NCBI RefSeq assembly: GCF_014836405.1
Contig: NZ_JACSQU010000001.1
Coordinates: forward strand, 248,001-312,000
Direction of reading: 5' to 3'
Source of the DNA: Brevundimonas guildfordensis
Lineage (GTDB): Bacteria; Pseudomonadota; Alphaproteobacteria; Caulobacterales; Caulobacteraceae
Length of the DNA: 64,000 nucleotides
Below the pieces are notes generated by a model, which had not been told where the DNA came from, searched no databases, and worked only from the letters and a program-made list of their open reading frames with translations. A program made the translations under genes and the position numbers. This document shows, one piece after another, positions 8,500-15,748 of this stretch (the first letter of the stretch is position 1; each line of letters starts with the position of its first letter).

Positions 8500-8793
8500 A
8501 TGCGAACTGTCGTAGTGGAACCCATTGGAGATGTCTGGTCTGTTCGCGTGGACGATACCGAGCCCCAGCTGTTTGCGCGGGGGCGGGCGGCCGAGAGCGC
8601 CGCAAAAAGGATCGCGGAAACCCTGGCCGCAGCAGGGGACCGCGTCGAGCTTCACCTGTTCTTGCGCAACGGAGAACTGGCTGCGCGTTTCGTATGTCTC
8701 CCGCCGATCTCAGATGATGACAGCCCGCTTTTGATGGGCGGCAGCTTGCTCGCGCGACCGCCACTGACACAGGGCGCCGACGTTCCAGCCTAA
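8500..8793 (+). CDS. Hypothetical DUF2188-like small protein
   Basis: 97 residues beginning VVVEPIGDVWSVRVD, then a helix AAESAAKRIAETLAAAGDRVELHLFLRNGEL. The beta-beta-beta-alpha-beta layout and the VVVEP-x(3)-W-x-VR start match the C-terminal module of the upstream gene, 30 bp away. TGGAGATGC precedes the ATG. Probably an operon of duplicated small cytoplasmic proteins. No function can be assigned. Confidence 0.65.
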   Translation: MRTVVVEPIGDVWSVRVDDTEPQLFARGRAAESAAKRIAETLAAAGDRVELHLFLRNGELAARFVCLPPISDDDSPLLMGGSLLARPPLTQGADVPA

Positions 8794-8801
8794 ACGAAGA
8801 A

Positions 8802-8829
8802 AGGCCCGCCCTCCGAAGAGAGCGGGCCT
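8802..8829. terminator. Bidirectional terminator between convergent genes
   Basis: AGGCCCGC / GCGGGCCT inverted repeat with a 12-nt loop. Read leftward it ends in TTTCTTC and so serves the cold-shock gene; it also sits 9 bp after the plus-strand stop. The element at 19467-19497 is nearly the same. Confidence 0.7.
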
Positions 8830-8859
8830 CTGATGGCGCCGGTGAACCGGAGCGTTGGC

Positions 8860-9069
8860 TTATGCGGCCTGCAGCTGACCTGCCGAGGTCTTGCCGGAGC
8901 GCTGATCACGCTCCAGCTCGTACGAAAGCGCTTGGCCTTCGTTCAGCCCGCTGAGGCCAGCCCGCTCAACGGCGGAAATGTGGACAAAGACGTCGCCGCC
9001 GCCAGCGTCAGGCGCGATGAAACCGAAACCCTTGGTAGGGTTGAACCATTTAACAATACCAGTAGCCAT
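8860..9069 (-). CDS. cspA: Cold-shock protein (CspA family)
   Basis: 69-residue single cold-shock domain, standard length. RNP1 reads KGFGFI, and DVFVHIS is RNP2; the start [18 protein letters not shown] is typical. The ATG at 9069 is preferred because GGAGG lies 8 nt upstream; a longer frame to 9156 adds residues foreign to the family. It binds single-stranded nucleic acid and acts as an RNA chaperone. The 5' flank of about 320 bp without a gene would allow the long leader known for cold-inducible csp mRNAs. Confidence 0.93.
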   Translation of the reverse strand: MATGIVKWFNPTKGFGFIAPDAGGGDVFVHISAVERAGLSGLNEGQALSYELERDQRSGKTSAGQLQAA

Positions 9070-9393
9070 TTCCATGACCTCCGAAAAAGGTTGCCCTGAG
9101 GAAGTCTCCCGAGGGCTGTCGGGTCTAAGGAAACGGAAAATCTCGATGCGTCGCAAAGAAATAGGGCGTTACGCAGAGATATCGACATCCATAGGGTGAA
9201 CGCCCCCGCCCAAACATGCAAGCTTCAGCTTTGATTATTTATCGCATCGCCGAAATGCATGTCTTTTCCGTGATTTCGAACGAGTCTTATCTTGCCGCCC
9301 TTGCGTTTTGTGCGCGCAACCCTATCTACGCTTCGAGCTTCGGCTCATGAGGCCCGTCTGAGTCCCAATGTGGCAGACGGGTTTCTATGCCCG
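9070..9393. other. Leader region of csp gene and flank of phage remnant
   Basis: No coding sequence recognised. The csp-proximal part (9070-9250) is comparatively AT-rich, as expected for a promoter and leader. At 9355-9395 a CCCGTCTG / CAGACGGG repeat followed by TTTCT could end plus-strand transcription; a related but degraded stretch lies at 20228-20275. Confidence 0.4.
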
Positions 9394-9699
9394 TCAGCCA
9401 GGTCGAGGCGGAAGTTCAGGCGGCGGCGGGCAACTCAGTCCCTTCATTCCCAGCTCGCGATGGAACCGGCACAGGCGCCCGACCTGCGCCCATCCTGCTT
9501 CACCCCAAGCCTCGACAGCGTTATCGTGCAGCTCGCCGGCGATCCGGCTGTTCAGCACGTCGTCGGGCGGGACCGGCTTAGGCTGGACCCTCAAGTCCTC
9601 GACAGGCGGGCGGACTGCGCCCAGCGTCCCGCAACTGGCGACAGCGGCGCCTAAGCTCACGCTCATCAGGCACGCCGTCAGGAAGGGCTTGCGCGGCAT
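9394..9699 (-). CDS. Rz1-like outer-membrane spanin lipoprotein (phage remnant)
   Basis: 101 residues with a lipoprotein signal (MPRKPFLTACLMSVSLGAAVASCG, lipobox VASC) and a proline-rich C terminus (SCPPPPELPPRPG), the two signs of Rz1-type o-spanins that help disrupt the outer membrane in phage lysis. Its start lies inside the Rz-like frame in another phase, the classic overlapping Rz/Rz1 arrangement. It follows an endolysin remnant on the same strand. A proline-rich tail of the same kind occurs at 20268-20345. Confidence 0.6.
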   Translation of the reverse strand: MPRKPFLTACLMSVSLGAAVASCGTLGAVRPPVEDLRVQPKPVPPDDVLNSRIAGELHDNAVEAWGEAGWAQVGRLCRFHRELGMKGLSCPPPPELPPRPG

Positions 9700-9868
9700 G
9701 GTCTCTCTCCTCTTGCCGGTCTCGGATGGTGGTGGTGTCGGTCAGGCGTTCGCTGGCGGCTGTTTCCCGCGCGCTGGAGGCCGTTGCCTCGACCTTGGCT
9801 TGCTCGGCCGCGTGACGGTCGCGAACGCCGTCGGCGCCCCAGTGCGCGCAATAGACTCCGAAGATCAT
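9578..9868 (-). CDS. Rz-like inner-membrane spanin (N terminus probably lost)
   Basis: 96 residues from the first ATG. A short hydrophobic segment (MIFGVYCAHWGADG) is followed by a charged coiled-coil (EQAKVEATASSARETAASERLTD...) and a basic tail GVPDERELRRRCRQLRDAGR, as in Rz-type i-spanins. The frame continues upstream as TWLIFAVLAAF, completing the membrane helix, but no start codon is present because the frame runs into the endolysin remnant. This suggests a deletion fused the two genes. Confidence 0.55.
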   Translation of the reverse strand: MIFGVYCAHWGADGVRDRHAAEQAKVEATASSARETAASERLTDTTTIRDRQEERDHAAQALPDGVPDERELRRRCRQLRDAGRSPPACRGLEGPA

Positions 9869-9891
9869 GAAGGCGGCGAGGACGGCGAAGA

Positions 9892-10292
9892 TCAGCCAGG
9901 TGCGAGACGCTTGAGCCGCGGCAGGGCAGCGTGGATCACCCGGTTGTGCGCGCGGGCGTCCTCAATCAGCCAGGCGTCAGCCGTCGCTTCAGTGATGACC
10001 TGGCCTTCCTGGATCCCGCGCGCCCGGCCGTAGCTGACCGTCCAAGGGGGCGCCCGAGCGCTTGCCGGTCTTTGCGCGAGGCAAGAGGGGGGCGGGATAT
10101 AGGCCTTGAGCCTCAGCCCCTCGTCCTTCTTCAGCGCCGCGATCAGCTCCGGGTCAGGATCGCCAGGCGCGTCCGCCGCACAGGGCAGGCCCATAGCTTC
10201 GGCCAGGCGTCAATCATCGGCACCCAGTCGGGCTTCAGCTTTCCGCCCGGCGCATGGAGGCGCACGGCGTCGAACAGGGCCTTACGGTCCAT
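9892..10292 (-). pseudogene. Phage endolysin (lysozyme-like), frameshifted remnant
   Basis: Starts at ATG 10292 (MDRKALFDAVRLHAPGGKL...), shifts frame near 10203, and resumes as EAMGLPCAADAPGDPDPELIAALKKDEGLRLKAY, with the DEGLRLKAY motif of GH24-type endolysins (catalytic Glu). Between AY and PWTVSYGRARG a stretch reads sensibly only in a different phase (LLPRAKTGKRSGAP), bounded by C-runs at 10046-10050 and 10087-10092. The C-terminal half expected of an endolysin is missing and the frame ends where Rz begins. At least one indel near 10203, plus probably two compensating ones, mark it as dead. Confidence 0.65.
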
Positions 10293-10395
10293 GCCGGGGA
10301 GGCATCGCAAACGCGTCGGTTGGGTCTTGGAGTCGGTCCTTATCGCCCTGCGCCTGGCGATCTTCGGCGTTCTCTATTGGATTGCGATGGGCTGA
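10291..10395 (+). CDS. 34-residue membrane micro-protein, copy 1
   Basis: MPGRHRKRVGWVLESVLIAL followed by RLAIFGVLYWIAMG: a basic N terminus and one hydrophobic helix. An inverted copy lies at 11203-11307 with only a handful of base differences, several of them silent, which argues that the peptide has been under selection. The start shares the CATG palindrome with the divergent endolysin remnant. Function unknown; a phage holin or antiholin accessory is possible. Confidence 0.5.
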   Translation: MPGRHRKRVGWVLESVLIALRLAIFGVLYWIAMG

Positions 10396-10467
10396 AGAGT
10401 GCCGCGCCCACGGGCAACCTCAACCAACACTTCTGCGTTCGGACTCGCCTGGAAAGGGGAGTTCAGA

Positions 10468-10730
10468 ATGTTGCAGACACCCGTAATTCAGCGCGCATTC
10501 GAGTTGGCAGACAGCGGACGGTGCCGTATTCCTTCAGAAGTCCGAAGGACGCTGCTTAGCGAGGGCTATACCAGCCGGACGTCTTCGGCATCGAGGGCAG
10601 AGCAACGCAGTTGCGCGACCGGTGCTGCGAGGCTTTCCAGCAGAGGTCGGCTGAAGGCCGAACGGTTCCGAGGCCTATTCCAACTCGGGTGCGGAAGTGG
10701 GCGCCGGGTAATTCTTTTCGTGGAACCTGA
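10468..10730 (+). pseudogene. Small helix-rich protein gene of a three-copy family, frameshifted
   Basis: Begins at ATG 10468 after GGAAAGGGGAG. It reads MLQTPVIQRAFELADSGRCR, then IPSEVRRTLLSEGYT; after that the sensible frame moves by -1 at about 10572 to DVFGIEGRATQLRDRCCEAF, ending at TGA 10728-10730. The paralogue at 20405 breaks at almost the same point and the one at 33486 is intact. The N-terminal half looks like a small helical fold; nothing shows its role. Confidence 0.55.
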
Positions 10731-10760
10731 ACCGCCGATGCTCGCTGGCGTTGCGCTCCC

Positions 10761-10934
10761 ATGTGCATCACCTGTGAGGACCTCATAAAAGAGCGGGACA
10801 GGTATGCACGTCTTTCGCACTTGGTCTCAGATGATCGCGCCCGCACGGCGCTGGCTGCGCTCATCGTTGAGCAAGAAGAAGCGATTGCTCGGCTTCACCC
10901 AGCTCCAGCCTCCGATTGGTTGCGCCCGAAATAG
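10761..10934 (+). CDS. Small hypothetical protein (57 aa)
   Basis: MCITCEDLIKERDRYARLSH continuing through LVSDDRARTALAALIVEQEEAIARLH: an amphipathic, coiled-coil-like small protein with sensible composition. No good ribosome site precedes the ATG. It overlaps the 3' end of the holin-like gene on the other strand by 40 bp. Moderately likely to be real; function unknown. Confidence 0.45.
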   Translation: MCITCEDLIKERDRYARLSHLVSDDRARTALAALIVEQEEAIARLHPAPASDWLRPK

Positions 10935-11131
10935 AAGCCCAGGATCAGCAGCATCCCGTCCTTGAACATGGACGCCACCGGCATGACGGCGTCGGCGTAG
11001 CGCTCATCCACCATGTCGCCCGGCCCTGCGATCATCGGCAGGAAGAGCAGGTTGCCGGCCAGGGCGAGGATCGGCGTGGTGCGCGGCAGGTTGATCACCT
11101 GCGGCCACCAGCGGGGTGGTTTACGGCTCAT
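10895..11131 (-). CDS. Holin-like small membrane protein
   Basis: 78 residues with two hydrophobic segments (ILALAGNLLFLPMIAG at about 21-36 and MLLILGFYFG at about 60-69) and short charged ends. A good Shine-Dalgarno GGAGG lies before the ATG at 11131. Located upstream of the endolysin and spanin remnants on the same strand, it occupies the usual place of a holin. Holins are too diverse for sequence alone to prove this. Confidence 0.55.
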   Translation of the reverse strand: MSRKPPRWWPQVINLPRTTPILALAGNLLFLPMIAGPGDMVDERYADAVMPVASMFKDGMLLILGFYFGRNQSEAGAG

Positions 11132-11202
11132 GCCACGTCCTCCGAGCGGCGCAAGATGGTTGTTCCAAGTCGCCTCGCCTTAATCCGAACGATGCTGCCG
11201 AG

Positions 11203-11307
11203 TCAGCCCAGAGCAATCCAGTAGAGGACGCCGAAGATCGCCAGGCACAGGGCGATCAGGACCGACTCCAAGACCCAACCGATGCGCTTGCGATGCCTCC
11301 CCGGCAT
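11203..11307 (-). CDS. 34-residue membrane micro-protein, copy 2
   Basis: MPGRHRKRIGWVLESVLIAL then CLAIFGVLYWIALG, differing from copy 1 (10291-10395, opposite strand) at four residues: V/I, R/C and two in the last helix turn (AMG/ALG region). It precedes the holin-like gene on the same strand, which suggests this is the native position in the lysis cassette. Confidence 0.5.
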   Translation of the reverse strand: MPGRHRKRIGWVLESVLIALCLAIFGVLYWIALG

Positions 11308-11977
11308 ATCCAGCCCTCCCGTGAACGCCGGTACCATCTAGCTATAGCGCGCGGCTGTCCAGCGACCGAGCAAATGTGCTGGGCGACGCAGCTGCTCATG
11401 GTTGCCACCTTCATCGCCGGCGTGATGAGAAACGCTCCGTTCGACATGGGGTCTAGGTGGCCGGGAGCGCTCGACGAAACCGAGGGTGGATCGGCGGACA
11501 CTTCCTCATTCAGCCACCCTGACGTCATGACGTGAAATCGTGCTCGACGAGCTGCAGCAGGGAGGCCTCCATGCCTTGCCCCTGGATCAGCGCGCGCATC
11601 GTGCTGGAGGTCGGGAAAAGTGCGCTGATCACGGGCGGTGGACACCCTGCACGACCAGGCCGGGCTTGGTGGTGCCGAATGGTGCGTGCCAGCAGCATAA
11701 TGACGACAACCGGACACTGGAGATCATCATGCTTTGCGGGTTTTAGTTGCGAAATGGATGTCGGGATGCGGAGCCTCATCGGGCAAGCCTTCGCGCGCAA
11801 CTAAGTTCGCTAGTCGAGGCGCTGCGCAGGGCGCCCGCGCCGTGCCCAGCGGCGGCTGTTGTTGTGCGGGTGGTTGAGCCTTCGGCAAATCATCCGATTA
11901 GGCATGAAGTTCTCGGGGGAGAAGGAACGCTTTGAATATCGGAGTCTTCTTCTAGCACCTAACAAAAGGAGAAACCC
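11308..11977. other. 670-bp gap with fragments only
   Basis: Open frames on both strands are short and unconvincing. On the minus strand 11525-11700 reads in two phases as GTTKPGLVVQGVHRP and FPTSSTMRALIQGQGMEASL, possibly a broken gene of the phage remnant. A perfect 12-bp palindrome ACGTCATGACGT lies at 11522-11533. The promoter of the next gene is at 11924-11948. Confidence 0.4.
11924..11948 (+). promoter_or_regulatory. EcfG/RpoE2-type promoter candidate
   Basis: GGAAC at 11924-11928, 18 bp, then TT at 11947-11948, 30 nt before the GTG start of the lipoprotein gene. GGAAC-N18/19-TT is the form reported for the alphaproteobacterial general stress sigma factor RpoE2 and is close to the EcfG form. 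Confidence 0.55.
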
Positions 11978-12328
11978 GTGATCAGAGTTCTTACAGGTCT
12001 GGCCGGAGCAGCGCTGTTGCTGGGAGCGTGCGGGGACAACCGGAATGCCGAATCCCCTATCGAAGGGCCGGTGGTTTCTGAGTCCGAAGCGCCTCGCAAC
12101 CCACCCATAGACACGACACAGAACGCCGACGGGACAATCACGCCCGGTGCGAACTCCTTTACCGAGGCGCAGGCGCGAGCCGCCATTGAAAAACAAGGCT
12201 ACGTGGAGGTCGGCCCTCTGAGTCAGGACGCAGACGGCGTGTGGACAGCTACCGGCCTCAAGGATGGCGTCCAGTCCAGGGTTTCGGTCGATTACAAAGG
12301 CGTCGTCACGGCCGCACCCGCTTCCTAA
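11978..12328 (+). CDS. Small lipoprotein with PepSY-like C-terminal domain
   Basis: 116 residues. Signal sequence MIRVLTGLAGAALLLGACG with lipobox LGAC (Cys18), so probably membrane-anchored in the envelope. The C-terminal part (FTEAQARAAIEKQGYVEVGPLSQDADGVWTATG...) has the helix plus three strands of PepSY-like domains. Starts at GTG 11978 after AAAGGAGA. The next gene follows 20 bp later, so the two probably form an operon driven by the stress-type promoter. No catalytic role evident. Confidence 0.75.
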   Translation: MIRVLTGLAGAALLLGACGDNRNAESPIEGPVVSESEAPRNPPIDTTQNADGTITPGANSFTEAQARAAIEKQGYVEVGPLSQDADGVWTATGLKDGVQSRVSVDYKGVVTAAPAS

Positions 12329-12348
12329 TGGATTTGAAGGAGACTTCC

Positions 12349-12984
12349 ATGGCTACCATAACCAGACTTTATGACACCCACACCGAGGCGATGGACGCAG
12401 TATCTGCGCTTGAGGCGGCGGGCTTCGAGGCCGATGTGATCAGTGTCATCTCAAACAACGCTGAAAGTTGGCACGAAGGCCATCGCCATCATGGGCGCAC
12501 GCCCGGCGATATGAACGGCGACGGCGAGAACGAGGTCGCTGAAGGGGCCGGCAAAGGTGCCGCGACAGGCGGCGCGCTGGGCGTCGGAGCTGGCGTGCTG
12601 GCGGGGCTGGGCATGTTGGCGGTGCCGGGCCTCGGTCCTGTAGTGGCCGCTGGTTGGCTGGCTTCGGCCGCCGTGGCCGGTGCAGCGGGAGCGGCCGCGG
12701 GTGGTGCGGTTGGCGGCATTCTCGGGGCGCTCAAGGAAGCGGGCCACGATGAGGAGGAAGCCCACGTATACGCCGAAGGGGTGCGCCGCGGAGGAACATT
12801 GGTCAGCGTGCGCGTGAATGAAGCGGACCGACCCCGAGCCCAGGCTATCCTCGACGAGCGCCGGGGCTGGGATGCGCGCGCCAGGGGCGCGGCCTACCGT
12901 GAGGGGGGCTGGAGCGGGTTTGACCCGGCTGGCGCGCCCTATACTCCCGATCAGATCGCTGCAGAGCGGGCCAGATATCGTTGA
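12349..12984 (+). CDS. General-stress-protein-17M-like protein with glycine zipper
   Basis: 211 residues. The N terminus (ITRLYDTHTEAMDAVSALEAAGFEADVISVISNN, about 3-36) is the GspM/YflT-type domain also found in low-temperature-induced proteins. The middle (about 66-130) is a long Gly/Ala membrane-interacting zipper. A C-terminal strand (GGTLVSVRVNEADRPRAQAIL) resembles an alpha-beta module closing the fold. The ATG at 12349 follows AAGGAGACTTCC; a longer frame runs back through the lipoprotein gene and is rejected. Probably a stress-induced envelope-associated protein co-transcribed with the lipoprotein. Confidence 0.8.
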   Translation: MATITRLYDTHTEAMDAVSALEAAGFEADVISVISNNAESWHEGHRHHGRTPGDMNGDGENEVAEGAGKGAATGGALGVGAGVLAGLGMLAVPGLGPVVAAGWLASAAVAGAAGAAAGGAVGGILGALKEAGHDEEEAHVYAEGVRRGGTLVSVRVNEADRPRAQAILDERRGWDARARGAAYREGGWSGFDPAGAPYTPDQIAAERARYR

Positions 12985-13521
12985 GGGGCGGGCGGCGCGA
13001 GCTTAATGGCGCCGCCCCAGTCTCTATACTCGACTGGGTGAACGCGGCGTGGCGCGCCACCGGCCGATTCCCGACCCGGAAAGGGCTTGCGGCGCTCGTC
13101 GCCGCTCAAATTCGGCAGGCCTGGCTGCCGGGCATAAGAAAACCCGTCAGCCATATTGCGACGGGCCTGTTGGGCCGAAGCTCGGGCTATAGATGGGTTA
13201 CGCTGTCGGACTACGTCTCGGCCATCCCGACAGTCAAGAAGCCAGATTCGTGCAGGCGGTTAGTCGTTGCACATGGCCCATTCTCCCGGCGGAATAAGCG
13301 GCATTCAGTTCCCGAGAGCGGGGGAAGCGCGAAGGCGCTCCGTCCGACGGCCGAGGCCCGCGCCGAAACCTGCATTCCTCACACCGGGACGGCTCGCCCG
13401 GGCCGCGGGCTGCTGGCCCCGGAGCGCCACGGCCAGGTTAGCTGTGAGCGTGTTGGGAAGAGAACTTTTGCGACCAGAGGCGCGCGGGGGCGTTTGGGCA
13501 GGGAACACGGAGAGGAAGATC
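12985..13521. other. 537-bp gap, no supported gene
   Basis: Long open frames exist on both strands (e.g. plus 12981-13607) but show arginine-rich, shadow-like composition. A CCCGTC / GACGGG repeat at about 13143-13164 followed leftward by TTTTCTT could be a minus-strand terminator without an evident gene. Confidence 0.4.
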
Positions 13522-13902
13522 ATGGCCGGACCGCAGGAACGATATGGACAGCAATCCCACACGGCGACCGACATTGCCGCCGACGACGCCGGTGTGAGCG
13601 CGGCTGAACGTTTGGCAAACCGCGGGGGCGACCAGCCCTTGTCAGATGGGGATCGCGCTATGGCGGCCATGGCCAGCCGGCACAACCGGTTAGCCGGTTC
13701 GGCCGTAGGCGTCGGTAGCGTCGGCTTTGACCAGGGCGGAGTCTATACCAGCGCGGATGGCGCTGTCGGCGAAGACGAAGAACTCCTGATGGATGGCCAG
13801 GAAGAGGTCTTCGCGCGAACTGAGGTCGAGCTTGGCCGAATCGAACACCACGCCGGCGAAGACCGTACCCCCGTTCGAGGCGGGTCGCACGGCGGAGGTT
13901 AG
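13522..13902 (+). CDS. Hypothetical hydrophilic protein (126 aa)
   Basis: Starts at ATG 13522 after GGAGAGGAAGATC. Polar and acidic sequence (MAGPQERYGQQSHTATDIAA..., LANRGGDQPLSDGDRAMAAMASRHNRLAG...) without membrane segments or known motifs, ending in a Gly/His-rich tail. The low complexity is typical of small stress-region proteins in this window. A longer frame back to 13267 adds unlikely residues. Not recognised. Confidence 0.55.
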   Translation: MAGPQERYGQQSHTATDIAADDAGVSAAERLANRGGDQPLSDGDRAMAAMASRHNRLAGSAVGVGSVGFDQGGVYTSADGAVGEDEELLMDGQEEVFARTEVELGRIEHHAGEDRTPVRGGSHGGG

Positions 13903-14241
13903 GCCTGCGCATATCCACACGGTAAGCGCAGGCAGGTCGATCAGCAGGTCACATCAATAGCGCCGCCCAGAGCGCCCGATCTGGCGCTTCCGTTCTATGA
14001 TCATACAGCCATGGTATCGTGTACCCGCAAGGCAACTCCAAAGATCGGCAACGGGTCGCAAGGAGCACTTCTCTGCCTGCAAATTGAACCCTCAGAGTAG
14101 AGAAAGCCCCGCCATCCAGTGGGGCGACGGGGCGAGGGAGGCGAGGGTAGAGCTCGGACGGATGGGTCGTCAGACTGGTTGACGCCGTCGCCGCCCTTTC
14201 CCTCCTGCAAAACGGCTGCCGATGGTGCCGCCGCCGCCCAA
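13903..14241. other. Gap with terminator, no gene
   Basis: No coding sequence supported. It contains the hairpin 14106-14133 that probably ends the minus-strand gene 14242-14565. Confidence 0.45.
14106..14133 (-). terminator. Terminator of the 107-aa gene, repeat of 7726-7754
   Basis: Arms GCCCCGCC and GGCGACGGGGC; read leftward it runs into CTTTCT. It lies downstream of the minus-strand gene ending at 14242. Arms are identical to those at 7726-7754 while the loop differs. Confidence 0.65.
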
Positions 14242-14565
14242 TTAATTTCTTCCCTGGACGATGTCACGGTTGGCGGCCCGGGTCTTGGGCCCCTGCGAGT
14301 CCACAGCCTCGGTCAGGTCGGGCCGGTTCGTATGGTTGGCGCCCTGGTGAACAGCCTCTCCTTCAAGGGCGTCCCCCTCGTCCATGTAATCGGACACCTC
14401 GCTGGCAGCTGGCGCGGCGAGCGAACTATCGGCGACGCCCGAGGCCGTATAAGTGCGAGGTTCTTCTTTACGGTCCTGGTCTGTAGGCTGGTCGCGCGGG
14501 GCCGCCGGATCGGTCGCGGCGTTCTGGGCGGTCGCGGTAGACGATGACGTGTTCTGATGTGGCAT
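14242..14565 (-). CDS. Hypothetical hydrophilic low-complexity protein (107 aa)
   Basis: Rich in Ala, Thr, Asp and Gln (MPHQNTSSSTATAQNAATDP...), predicted disordered, no membrane segment. A strong ribosome site AAAGGAGCAAGAC precedes the ATG, nearly the same as that of the unrelated small gene at 25745-25981. A GGAAC-N18-TT promoter lies 27 nt upstream, suggesting a general stress gene. Family not recognised. Confidence 0.65.
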   Translation of the reverse strand: MPHQNTSSSTATAQNAATDPAAPRDQPTDQDRKEEPRTYTASGVADSSLAAPAASEVSDYMDEGDALEGEAVHQGANHTNRPDLTEAVDSQGPKTRAANRDIVQGRN

Positions 14566-14591
14566 GTCTTGCTCCTTTGTCGCCTTTATCG

Positions 14592-14616
14592 AAAGACGTG
14601 CGACGCTCTCCGTTCC
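14592..14616 (-). promoter_or_regulatory. EcfG/RpoE2-type promoter candidate
   Basis: On the minus strand GGAAC (14616-14612), 18 bp, TT (14593-14592), 27 nt before the ATG at 14565. It is divergent from a similar promoter at 14645-14670. Confidence 0.55.
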
Positions 14617-14644
14617 ATACCGCTCAGGCTGGGCTGGCTATTCA

Positions 14645-14670
14645 GGAACCCAGCGGCGCGCCACGACCTT
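14645..14670 (+). promoter_or_regulatory. EcfG/RpoE2-type promoter candidate
   Basis: GGAAC 14645-14649, 19 bp, TT 14669-14670, 26 nt before ATG 14697. It forms a divergent pair with 14592-14616. Confidence 0.5.
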
Positions 14671-14696
14671 TAACCTGCCTGTTCAGGAGGTCGGTC

Positions 14697-14936
14697 ATGA
14701 TTGTGAGTTCTCGCGCCACCCTGCGCGATCATGCAGGCGTCGAACTGGTTCGGATTGAGCGGCTTGCCAAGCACCAGCGTGAGATTTCCTTTCGGCTCTC
14801 GACCCATCGCAATAACAATCAGCGCCTCATCATGGATGAAGCCGAGGCGCACCGAGCCTTTGCGCGCGAAGTCGCCGCCTCCTTACAAGACCCGGTTGTC
14901 CTCGAGCTGATCGAAAGCGGAGCACTGCCAGCCTGA
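14697..14936 (+). CDS. Hypothetical protein (79 aa)
   Basis: MIVSSRATLRDHAGVELVRIERLAKHQREISF..., mixed alpha/beta, soluble, ending in an acidic helix (DEAEAHRAFAREVAASLQDPVVLELI). CAGGAGGTCGGTC precedes the ATG. The open frame extends upstream to 14544 but that part lacks protein character. It probably belongs to the stress-promoter group. Function unknown. Confidence 0.65.
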   Translation: MIVSSRATLRDHAGVELVRIERLAKHQREISFRLSTHRNNNQRLIMDEAEAHRAFAREVAASLQDPVVLELIESGALPA

Positions 14937-15013
14937 GGCCGGACGAGAATTTACGGCTTGACGGCTACCTGCAAAAGCCATTGGTGGGATTAATCTAGGG
15001 CTTTGGGGGATGA

Positions 15014-15232
15014 TTGGTGCAACGCAAATCGACTGGTGAACTGGTTGAGTTAGCGCGGTGCGGAGGCAGCATCACTGTCTATGCAGATACTCGCCCCGTG
15101 GACGAACTCATCAGGATCGCAGGCGCCTTGCAGCCGGGCGCAACGCTGACCTTGATGGGCATGGCTATGCGCTCGAACCAAGACCTGTGCAGAATAGCTG
15201 AGGTCGCGCCAGGGCGGGTGATGTTCGCCTAG
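15014..15232 (+). CDS. Hypothetical protein (72 aa)
   Basis: Compact, well-composed small protein: ELVELARCGGSITVYADTRP, then VDELIRIAGALQPGATLTLMGM and RIAEVAPGRVMF. The repeated beta-alpha pattern resembles a half of an alpha/beta fold. GGGGGATGA precedes a TTG (15014) and a GTG (15017), either of which may be the start. Function unknown, but composition supports a real gene. Confidence 0.6.
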   Translation: MVQRKSTGELVELARCGGSITVYADTRPVDELIRIAGALQPGATLTLMGMAMRSNQDLCRIAEVAPGRVMFA

Positions 15233-15748
15233 AGCCCGAAGACTAGGAAGACGGACGGCAGTTCCAATCAGCAACCCTGTACCTGCGGGGGAGGGGGAAC
15301 TGCACACTTCCTGCTAGAAGGATGAATCCGTCCGCGCCAAGCTTCCTGGTAAAGCCGTGTACCGGATGGAGGGGCGCTGGCGGACCGCACCGTCTTGGCA
15401 ATACAGAGACGCTGTTTGAAATTGACTCACGCATGTAGAGCCTAGCTCGAGAGGGGCCGCCAAAAGAAGACGCCCAGCCACCTGTGCGATGGGGCGCGCT
15501 CCGAAGGGCCGTTGCGGGTCGGGAGGCGAAGTCCGCCTACGAGTGGTTATTAGCCATGGTCGTGCCTGGCCATGCCCCGCCTCAGGACCATTTCCGAGAT
15601 CAGCGAAGGTGGGGACCCCGCTTCGCCAGGGCCTCCTTTCTGACCTCATTATGGGCGGCGTTTTCGTCCAAGTGGCGGTCTAGGCGGCGCCCGAGGGCCC
15701 GCTCTCCGGACCACGGGAACGGAAGACGGAGCTTCGGTTTAGAAGGGC
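15233..15748. other. 516-bp gap with a decayed micro-gene fragment
   Basis: No intact gene. At 15324-15361 a 38-bp stretch matches (34 of 38) the end of the 37-residue gene at 19229-19342, so part of that gene is repeated here without its start and stop. Confidence 0.5.

Noticed and set aside
9387..10033. Plus-strand frames in the lysis region
   Set aside because: Shadows of the Rz/Rz1/endolysin frames, which make sense on the minus strand.
13267..13521. Longer N terminus for the 126-aa protein
   Set aside because: Good ribosome site at ATG 13522 and unlikely residues upstream.
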